Positions 1-5,024 of a DNA stretch of 6,932 nt are shown in pieces. The stretch is taken from positions 1-6,932 of the forward strand of contig DATKGO010000028.1 in the NCBI GenBank assembly GCA_035510695.1. The letters run 5' to 3'. The notes under the pieces are model-generated. The model did not search any database and was not told the origin of the DNA. It saw nothing but the letters and a program-made list of their open reading frames with translations. A program made the position numbers and the translations under genes. Position 1 is the stretch's first letter. Each line of letters opens with the position of its first letter. Source of the DNA: DAIDHK01 sp035510695 (GTDB lineage Bacteria; Patescibacteriota; Microgenomatia; Levybacterales; UBA12049).

Positions 1-93
1 CACCAGCATATGTGGTATTGCGCATAGTATACCCCGTGCCCTGAGTGTGTATATTCCATCCCATCTATTATACCGCCTCCGCACTTTATTCAC

Positions 94-132
94 CCACGCC
101 TAAAGGCGTGGATCTCTACCGCTGACGCGGTG
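94..132. repeat. Tandem hairpin pair resembling an IS200/IS605-type element end
   Basis: Two compact stem-loops lie 5 nt apart. The first (94-111) has a perfect 7-bp stem CCACGCC/GGCGTGG with loop TAAA. The second (117-132) has ACCGC/GCGGT plus a closing T-G pair and loop TGAC. Short GC-rich imperfect palindromes of this kind are typical of IS200/IS605 (TnpA/TnpB) ends, where Y1 transposases and the 3' part of TnpB guide RNAs use them. No tnpA or tnpB lies in the window, so this is either an orphan end or the edge of an element continuing left. There is no T-tract, so an intrinsic terminator is unlikely. The family assignment rests on resemblance only. Confidence 0.45.
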
Positions 133-177
133 CTTTAGAACTCCAACATCTTTTCAGCAATCTTATCCGTATTAAGT

Positions 178-195
178 TAATTTTGTGGTATACTA
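178..195 (+). promoter_or_regulatory. Extended -10 promoter of the toxin-antitoxin operon
   Basis: TATACT at 189-194 is preceded by TGG (186-188), giving an extended -10 (TGnTATAAT type); no good -35 is visible at 17-nt spacing. Transcription should start near 201, about 12 nt before the ATG at 213, leaving a very short leader without a Shine-Dalgarno. The 17-nt block 178-194 matches 15 of 17 positions of the promoter block at 4549-4565, which supports it being a real signal of this genome. Confidence 0.6.
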
Positions 196-212
196 TAAGT
201 AAGAATTAGTTT

Positions 213-479
213 ATGCATAATTTTTCGTGGTATACCAATAATAGTAGTGTAGATTCTCCTGATGCTATCCATCAGATATTAGCTTTTGGCAGCCTTGACG
301 ATATTAAATCTTTGAAAAGGACTCTCGGAGAAGATAAATTAATAGATTTGTTTCTTCAATACCCCAAAAAAGTATATACTTCTCCTGCATTGAATTTTAT
401 AAAAAATTTTATTTTACATATCCCATCTTCCCTTGATGACCAAAAATATCTCAAGTTTACATCTAGAAATATTAGATAA
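213..479 (+). CDS. Small DUF6922-like protein, probable antitoxin partner of AbiEii
   Basis: This is an 88-residue soluble protein with no signal or membrane segment. Its organisation (SWYT near the N-terminus, a helical stretch around LAFGSLDDIKSL at residues 23-34, then KKVYTSPALNFIKNFIL at 52-68) resembles the small DUF6922-type proteins that precede AbiEii-family nucleotidyltransferases. By that context it is the likely antitoxin, although the mechanism is unproven and I see no obvious winged-helix domain as in classical AbiEi. The ATG at 213 is about 12 nt downstream of the predicted transcription start. Its last 44 nt overlap the next gene in a different frame, so translation of the two is probably coupled. 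Assignment is by pattern and neighbourhood, not by a catalytic motif. Confidence 0.65.
   Translation: MHNFSWYTNNSSVDSPDAIHQILAFGSLDDIKSLKRTLGEDKLIDLFLQYPKKVYTSPALNFIKNFILHIPSSLDDQKYLKFTSRNIR
228..237. promoter_or_regulatory. Possible operator palindrome
   Basis: TGGTATACCA is a perfect 10-bp palindrome covering codons 6-9 of the first gene. A near copy, TGGTATACTA, covers the -10 element at 186-195, exactly 42 bp upstream (about four helical turns), and a third related site in inverted orientation, TAGTATACCC, lies at 25-34. Toxin-antitoxin operons are usually autoregulated at repeated palindromes near the promoter, so these could be operator sites. Part of the similarity may simply reflect the -10 sequence. 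Confidence 0.25.
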
Positions 480-1083
480 AGAAAGAAAAGAGCTGTTAAA
501 TATTCTCTTACCTTTTACTAAGAAGTATGCGTTAGGTGGGGGCACTGCTCTAGCCTTGCAAATCAATCATCGGAAATCGTTTGATTTTGATTTTTTTAGC
601 TCCGATACTCTTCCTAAAAATTTACTTGAAAAACTATCCCAGTCAATACAAATCAAAACAATTTCAGTTGATACAAGCGATGAATTAACTTTTTTAACTA
701 AAAATGACCTTAAAGTGACATTTCTCTATTATCCCTTCAGATACGCCTATCCTCTTGAAGAATTTGATAATGATTTATCTCTTTTTACAGTAAAAGATAT
801 TGCAATTAAAAAAGCGTATACAATTGGTCGTAGAGGAGAATATCGTGATTATTTTGATTTATATACGATTCTTAAAGAAAAATATATGGATTTAAAAGAG
901 TTAATCATTGAAACAAAGAAAATATATGGCAGTGTTTTTGAAGAAAAAATATTCTTACAGCAATTAGTCTATTTTGATGATTTGTTAAATTTTGATATTA
1001 TTCCAGTTTCTAGTACATCTATACCAACAAAAGACGAAGTAAAGCAGTTTCTTGAAGAATTAGTAAAAGGCTATGTATCTTGA
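436..1083 (+). CDS. AbiEii/AbiGii (MenT-like) nucleotidyltransferase toxin
   Basis: This 215-residue protein has the DNA polymerase beta-like nucleotidyltransferase signature of the AbiEii/MenT family. GGGTAL is at residues 34-39 and the metal-binding S-x-D-x-D motif (SFDFDFF) is at 48-54, with D50 and D52. D121 and K125 are followed by GRRGEYRDYFDLY (131-143), the family's C-terminal R-D-x-x-D motif. Characterised relatives are toxins that transfer nucleotides to target RNAs, for example MenT enzymes acting on tRNA acceptor ends; the substrate here is unknown. All visible catalytic residues are present and the length is normal, so it is probably active. I start it at ATG 436 rather than the TTG immediately upstream at 433. 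No Shine-Dalgarno is seen and it overlaps its partner by 44 nt, consistent with coupled translation. It ends with TGA. The gene is visibly more A+T-rich than the glycosidase downstream, which fits acquisition by transfer. Confidence 0.82.
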   Translation: MTKNISSLHLEILDKERKELLNILLPFTKKYALGGGTALALQINHRKSFDFDFFSSDTLPKNLLEKLSQSIQIKTISVDTSDELTFLTKNDLKVTFLYYPFRYAYPLEEFDNDLSLFTVKDIAIKKAYTIGRRGEYRDYFDLYTILKEKYMDLKELIIETKKIYGSVFEEKIFLQQLVYFDDLLNFDIIPVSSTSIPTKDEVKQFLEELVKGYVS

Positions 1084-1124
1084 AAAGAAAACGTATCTAA
1101 GTTTGATAAGAGTCCATCAAATTA

Positions 1125-1355
1125 TTAAAATGAGCCAGTAGGGGTTTGTGTAAGCTTTATTTTTGAAAGTCTCCTTAGTTTGTGAATAATTGCAGATTCT
1201 CCGGAGTGCCGCACGCTGTCTCGTAAGCGGCGTATTTGTCGAGTCGTTATCCCAAGAAGCTTTGCGCCAACACCGGGCTTTATCTCCTTTTTAAGCACCT
1301 GAGTAATGACGCTCAATTTGTATTGTTCTTGTTCGGTAAGGGTCACAGTTGCCAT
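1125..1355 (-). pseudogene. Truncated ISNCY/IS1202-type transposase (N-terminal HTH only)
   Basis: The ORF encodes 76 residues, against roughly 400 or more for intact transposases of this type. Residues 5-60 match the usual N-terminus: LTEQEQYKLSVITQVL, then a helix-turn-helix with AKLLGITTRQIRRLRDSV (about 31-48), then an SGESAIIHKLRRLS segment that normally leads into the linker before the DDE catalytic domain. After about residue 66 the sequence (LTQTPTGSF, then stop) no longer resembles a transposase, and no catalytic domain follows. It therefore cannot transpose. It could still be expressed as a DNA-binding fragment, but no ribosome binding site is evident. Assignment to ISNCY rather than another HTH_29-bearing family such as IS481 is by pattern memory. 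Confidence 0.7.
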
Positions 1356-1381
1356 AGTGGAGCTGGCAGGGCTTCTTACTG

Positions 1382-1452
1382 TAGCATTTTTTCATTTTTA
1401 AAAAGCGGACGTTTCTATTTGACGAAAGGAGGACATTTCAATTTTAAGCTAA
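1382..1452. repeat. Array of three ~24-bp tandem repeats at the IS end
   Basis: Three diverged units follow each other at 24-25 bp spacing. Unit 1 (1382-1404) contains GCATTTTTTCATTTTTAAA, unit 2 (1405-1428) contains GGACGTTTCTATTTGACG, and unit 3 (1429-1452) contains GGACATTTCAATTTTAAG. Units 2 and 3 are clearly alike and unit 1 is more degenerate. They lie upstream of the transposase start, where subterminal transposase-binding repeats are expected. Confidence 0.5.
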
Positions 1453-1469
1453 TAATTTTGGTGTAATAA

Positions 1470-1499
1470 TTGACATAATTGTAATCTTATGTATATAGT
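1470..1499 (+). promoter_or_regulatory. Promoter of the glycosidase gene, nearly leaderless
   Basis: A perfect -35 TTGACA (1470-1475) is followed after 18 nt by TATAGT (1494-1499); TATATA at 1492-1497 is an alternative at 16 nt. The predicted start point, about 1506, is one or two bases before the GTG at 1508, so the transcript is probably leaderless or nearly so. The -35 lies just outside the IS repeat array. Confidence 0.6.
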
Positions 1500-1507
1500 T
1501 AATTAAA

Positions 1508-4500
1508 GTGTTTTATAAAGATAAATTAATAAAGTTTTTCTCCAGGTTTACGAAAAGTAATCTATCTAAATATTACTTGATTACCATAGTCGTAATGGTA
1601 CTAATCATTTTTTTACCATTAGTTGTGGTTTTAACACAACATAAACAATCACAGAAGAAAAAAGAGGCCTATGCTTCAACCACTCCCATATATTGGGGCG
1701 CAACTATAGAAGGAGGACAGTACGGTTATGGTTTTGCTCCTTGGGATAGCAAATCTATTGACGCGTTTGATACAAATACGAAAAAAAATATTTCTATTCT
1801 TAATTTCGGGACAGAATGGTATAGCAACGGTGATGTGACTTTTCAATCTTTAGTACCTCAGTTTGATTTACTTCGCAGTCGAGGTATTATTCCTCATTTC
1901 ACATGGGGTCCTGATAATGCAGGTAATGGTTATACGGGTAATCAATCTGCATATACGCTTGCTTCAATTATTAATGGCAGTCACGATAGTTATATAAGGC
2001 AATGGGCCACAGATGCCAAAAATTGGGGTCATCCTTTTTTCCTGCGGTTTGCCTGGGAGATGAACGGCAACTGGTATCCTTGGAGTGAACAGACAAACGG
2101 AAATAGCGCCGGGCAATATGTAGCAGCTTGGAAGCATGTCCATGATATTTTTACCTCGGTTGGAGCCACCAATGTCACATGGGTATGGTGCATAAATATA
2201 GAAACCAGTGGAGAAACGGCAATTCAGGAATTGTATCCGGGTGATAATTATGTAGATTGGATCGGAATTGACGGCTATAACTGGGGAGGGACAACCGGGC
2301 ACAGCTGGCAATCTTTTTCCTCGATATTTCAACAAACATATACTGATGTCCATGCTCTGGCGCCATCCAAACCCATTATTTTATCTGAAGTTGCATCAGA
2401 TGAGCCGGGTGGGTCAAAAGCGAATTGGATTACAGATATGTTAAACACACAATTGCCTCAGAATTTTCCTCAAGTAAAGGCTTTTCTTTGGTTTGATTGG
2501 AACTATACAGGTCATAATTTTGTCATTGAGTCCTCTGCAGCTTCCCAAACAGCCTTCGATTCTGCTATTTCATCCCAGTATTATGCAACTAATTCCTTTG
2601 CGAATATTTCTCAAAATCCTATTTCTCCCCTTTCACCTGTGACTCCTGTCCCTACTTCCACAACTGCGACGTCGAGCTGGTGGCTGCGTGATATGGGAAT
2701 GACAGCTGTTACGCACGATACTGTTTGTAATCAGGAAAGCCAGGCAAATATGACGCGTTTAGTCAGCTATATTCCTCAATTTTACGCCAATTTTGCTTCC
2801 GATGATGTACCATTAGATGCTGCGAGTAGTTACAACTGTACTTTCGGACAAGGCAATGCCCCTCTGCAACCTTATCAATATATGCTCAATTGGGCAAATA
2901 CCATTCACGCAGCCGGTTTACACGTAATTTATCGGGGCAACTGGAATAATTTCGCCGGAGACTACGGACAGGCAAAACTTTCTTACAGCACCAGTCCTGC
3001 TATTCCTTATGAAACATCAGGCGGCCTGTCGGCTGTGTTAAACGGTGCCGATACTACTAGCTATATTGGGAGAACGTATCAATGGATTATTAGTCACCCG
3101 GGTATTTTCCAAGACGGTGATGTTTGGGAACCTTTCGGTGAAGCGCAAAACAATGGTATACTCAACGGTCCTGCCGGCACTTCTGCGGCTAATTGTCCGC
3201 AAAGCATCTGCCAATTTCCTTCAACTTCTGCTTTCAATCAATGGTTGAATGACTTTGCTCAAGCCGATCAAGCAGCCTTTAAAGTAATTGGTAAAAATGT
3301 GACATCCGGCTGGTTCGGGTTGGCAGGTGATTCATATACATATGTCACGCCTTTGGCAATGAGTAACAGCAGCGCCTATAATATGGATCATTTTGCTCAA
3401 AGCTATAGTAATTTTACAAGTCTTATTGTCGATAGTCATAATGCCTTTCCAAATATACCCTTGACACTTGAGTGGGGAGACATAAATAGTGCAGACAACA
3501 CACAGCAACTGGTTGCGAGTACCACTGATCAATATCTTGGTTGGTTGGTTCAGCAGCCTTATGTAAACGGCTTTGAATATTGGTATGAATCGGGTCAAGG
3601 AGAAGGAGCCCAATCTGCTGCTGTGGATTTTAATACCGGACAGATGACACCGGCCGGACAAATCGTAGCCAAATATTTTAAATTGATGGCTTCGACAGCT
3701 CCGGTGTCGCCTACGCTTGCACCGATTCCCACCAGCACGCCCATACCTACAAATACGCCAACTCCAACGTATACCCCTACACCCACACTTACACCTACTG
3801 CAACCCCTACGCTAACTCCGACACCAACTTTAACTCCCACAAATACACCTATCCCAACTAGTACACCAGCGCCTACCAACGGTACGCTTACCAAATTAGG
3901 CGGAATGAATCTGGATGGTTACTGTGCAAGCTTAGGTTTAGTAACGGCCGGTCTTAATAATCAAACTTGGTATTGTACCGGTAATAATAAAACAATTAAT
4001 TTAAATTCAGCTTGTGCATGGCAGTATACATATCCTTACAGTTATGCCAGTGAGGATACGAAAGGTAATGCCTATACTTGGAGTTGCTATATGGCTAATC
4101 TTCTTCAGAATTCTTCCTTTGAGAATAGTACACTTAACCCTTGGTATTTGAAAGTTCAACCGGGAGCAAATGGGACAGTAAAACAAGTTAATTCTACAGC
4201 TACTAACGGAAAGGATTCTGTTTTAGTTACTACTACTCAAGCAGGCTCTTCGTGGCTGCTTCAACTTCAACAGGCCAATATTTCATTGCTTTCCGGAAAA
4301 GTATATACTCTTTCATTTTATGCTAAAGGAGACAGCGCAAAAACAATTAATGTAGAAGTCCAAAAAAATGCTTCTCCTTGGAATACTTATTTTAATCAAA
4401 ACTTAAAAATTTCTACTTCGTGGCAGAACTATACATTTAGCTTTACTCAACCGGTGAATGATGTAAATGTATTTATAACCTTTAACGTTGCGCAAACAAA

Positions 4501-4546
4501 AGGGAATACTTGGTTTGATACAGTAACTCTCTCGCCAAATCAATAA
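1508..4546 (+). CDS. Membrane-anchored multidomain glycosidase: GH26 + second TIM-barrel-like module + CBM4_9
   Basis: This 1012-residue protein starts with a basic N-terminus and one hydrophobic helix (about 22-43), so it is probably a signal-anchored, outward-facing surface enzyme. An AYA site at 54-56 could allow cleavage. Residues about 58-362 form a GH26 domain: RFAWEMNGNWYPW (180-192) carries the acid/base E184 and ILSEVASDE (291-299) the nucleophile E294. GH26 members cut beta-mannan or related beta-glucans, and the substrate here is not readable. A Ser/Pro linker leads to a second module (about 388-725) that looks like a clan GH-A barrel with candidate glutamates E541 or E545 (VWEPFGEAQNN) and E655 (LTLEWGD). 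A Pro/Thr linker (732-790) follows, then a four-cysteine module (about 793-862: C805, C823, C836, C860) and a CBM4_9-like domain (863-1012: NLLQNSSFE, YTLSFYAKGD, SWQNYTFSF). The GTG start is chosen because it gives the complete signal-anchor and sits right at the predicted transcription start; there is no Shine-Dalgarno. It may degrade host or environmental polysaccharide or trim the cell's own exopolysaccharide. Confidence 0.85.
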   Translation: MFYKDKLIKFFSRFTKSNLSKYYLITIVVMVLIIFLPLVVVLTQHKQSQKKKEAYASTTPIYWGATIEGGQYGYGFAPWDSKSIDAFDTNTKKNISILNFGTEWYSNGDVTFQSLVPQFDLLRSRGIIPHFTWGPDNAGNGYTGNQSAYTLASIINGSHDSYIRQWATDAKNWGHPFFLRFAWEMNGNWYPWSEQTNGNSAGQYVAAWKHVHDIFTSVGATNVTWVWCINIETSGETAIQELYPGDNYVDWIGIDGYNWGGTTGHSWQSFSSIFQQTYTDVHALAPSKPIILSEVASDEPGGSKANWITDMLNTQLPQNFPQVKAFLWFDWNYTGHNFVIESSAASQTAFDSAISSQYYATNSFANISQNPISPLSPVTPVPTSTTATSSWWLRDMGMTAVTHDTVCNQESQANMTRLVSYIPQFYANFASDDVPLDAASSYNCTFGQGNAPLQPYQYMLNWANTIHAAGLHVIYRGNWNNFAGDYGQAKLSYSTSPAIPYETSGGLSAVLNGADTTSYIGRTYQWIISHPGIFQDGDVWEPFGEAQNNGILNGPAGTSAANCPQSICQFPSTSAFNQWLNDFAQADQAAFKVIGKNVTSGWFGLAGDSYTYVTPLAMSNSSAYNMDHFAQSYSNFTSLIVDSHNAFPNIPLTLEWGDINSADNTQQLVASTTDQYLGWLVQQPYVNGFEYWYESGQGEGAQSAAVDFNTGQMTPAGQIVAKYFKLMASTAPVSPTLAPIPTSTPIPTNTPTPTYTPTPTLTPTATPTLTPTPTLTPTNTPIPTSTPAPTNGTLTKLGGMNLDGYCASLGLVTAGLNNQTWYCTGNNKTINLNSACAWQYTYPYSYASEDTKGNAYTWSCYMANLLQNSSFENSTLNPWYLKVQPGANGTVKQVNSTATNGKDSVLVTTTQAGSSWLLQLQQANISLLSGKVYTLSFYAKGDSAKTINVEVQKNASPWNTYFNQNLKISTSWQNYTFSFTQPVNDVNVFITFNVAQTKGNTWFDTVTLSPNQ
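3701..3877 (+). repeat. Coding repeat for Pro/Thr linker
   Basis: This low-complexity stretch encodes about 59 residues made mostly of PT, TPTPT and PIPTST units (residues 732-790 of the glycosidase). Such linkers separate catalytic modules from carbohydrate-binding modules in extracellular enzymes. The minus strand reads as a Val/Gly repeat, which is only its shadow. Confidence 0.85.
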
Positions 4547-4548
4547 GC

Positions 4549-4565
4549 TAATTTTGTGCTATAAT
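4549..4565 (+). promoter_or_regulatory. Extended -10 promoter of the Nudix-like gene, leaderless
   Basis: TATAAT at 4560-4565 is preceded by TGC (4557-4559), a consensus extended -10; no convincing -35 is seen. The transcription start is expected about 7 nt after the hexamer, which is the A of the ATG at 4572. The block starts three bases after the glycosidase stop codon, so any upstream element lies within that gene's end. Confidence 0.7.
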
Positions 4566-4571
4566 GCACCT

Positions 4572-5024
4572 ATGCATAAATCATTTTATGCAAGTGGAAT
4601 CCTCTATGATATAAATTCACAGCAAATCCTCTTGCATCAAGTTATAACTCCTTTTTCAAAATCTTGTGATATGCTCGGAGGTGAAAATGAAGAAGGGGAA
4701 GAACCACAGATAACTCTGCAACGCATAATTAAAGACACTTTAAACATAAAAATTGATGAAAAAGAAATAATTCCGGTTTATGATTATTTTGATGATGCAC
4801 TAAATTTAGTTCACTATGTGCTTTATGTTGAATTAAAAAAAATACCTGAACAAGCATTATTGAACAATAATTCAATGACCTGGTTTACTTTTAAGCAGAC
4901 TTTGAAATTGCCAATTAATAAACAAACAAAACAAGATCTTATTGTTATACAACGGGTTATTAATGCTGAGGAAAGAAAATTAGAAGTTCACACCAAAGAA
5001 GACACGGATAGTATTAATCAATAA
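4572..5024 (+). CDS. Nudix-fold protein with degenerate Nudix box
   Basis: This is a 150-residue cytosolic protein. The N-terminus (MHKSFYASGILYDINSQQI) matches the first strands of a Nudix fold. The box region GGENEEGEEPQITLQRIIKD, continuing TLNI (about 37-60), aligns with the Nudix box GX5EX7REUXEEXGU, but the catalytic REUXEE core reads RIIKDT. The metal-binding glutamates are thus mostly lost, and a non-hydrolytic, nucleotide-sensing or altered activity is more likely than standard pyrophosphatase action. I choose ATG 4572 over the upstream in-frame TTG at 4554, because that TTG lies inside the promoter and ATG 4572 coincides with the predicted transcription start. The gene's last 11 nt overlap the end of the convergent helicase gene. 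Its physiological partner is unknown. Confidence 0.7.
   Translation: MHKSFYASGILYDINSQQILLHQVITPFSKSCDMLGGENEEGEEPQITLQRIIKDTLNIKIDEKEIIPVYDYFDDALNLVHYVLYVELKKIPEQALLNNNSMTWFTFKQTLKLPINKQTKQDLIVIQRVINAEERKLEVHTKEDTDSINQ

Larger units (their letters stand above)
1097..1452 (-). mobile_element. Degenerate ISNCY/IS1202-type insertion sequence remnant
   Basis: The element is represented by an N-terminal transposase fragment (1125-1355, minus) and a repeat array on its 5' side (1382-1452). The low-coordinate boundary is uncertain. At 1097-1115 (CTAAGTTTGATAAGAGTCC) and 1116-1136 (ending AAATGAGCC) there are sequences weakly similar, in inverted orientation, to the repeats at the other side (for example CTTAAAATTGAAATGTCC on the minus strand). 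If that similarity is real, both ends survive and the element is an internally deleted, MITE-like copy of about 360 bp. No clear target-site duplication was found by eye. It sits 13 nt after the toxin stop codon. Confidence 0.5.

Noticed and set aside
1..25. Minus-strand ATG running off the left edge (MRNTTYAG)
   Set aside because: Only eight codons are visible and the ATG is directly adjacent to the candidate -10, too close for normal initiation. It cannot be supported.
1081..1083. TGA possibly recoded as glycine (Gracilibacteria/SR1 code)
   Set aside because: Reading through gives no family-like extension and runs into the IS remnant. No TGA interrupts any of the clear proteins here.
1236..1466. 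76-codon plus-strand frame opposite the transposase fragment
   Set aside because: It is the antisense shadow of the transposase fragment and the repeat array, with no protein-like pattern, promoter or ribosome binding site.
1964..2366. Two overlapping minus-strand frames inside the GH26 domain
   Set aside because: Both are antisense to a well-supported catalytic domain and show no recognisable protein features.
3701..3877. Short tandem repeats considered as a CRISPR-like array
   Set aside because: The units are codon-level PT repeats within one long reading frame and there are no spacers.
3595..3894. Minus-strand frame rich in Val/Gly repeats
   Set aside because: It is the complement of the Pro/Thr linker coding repeat. 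The VG periodicity is fully explained by that.
4554..4571. Upstream TTG start for the Nudix-like gene
   Set aside because: These codons lie inside the extended -10 element, so they would not be transcribed. ATG 4572 matches the predicted transcription start.
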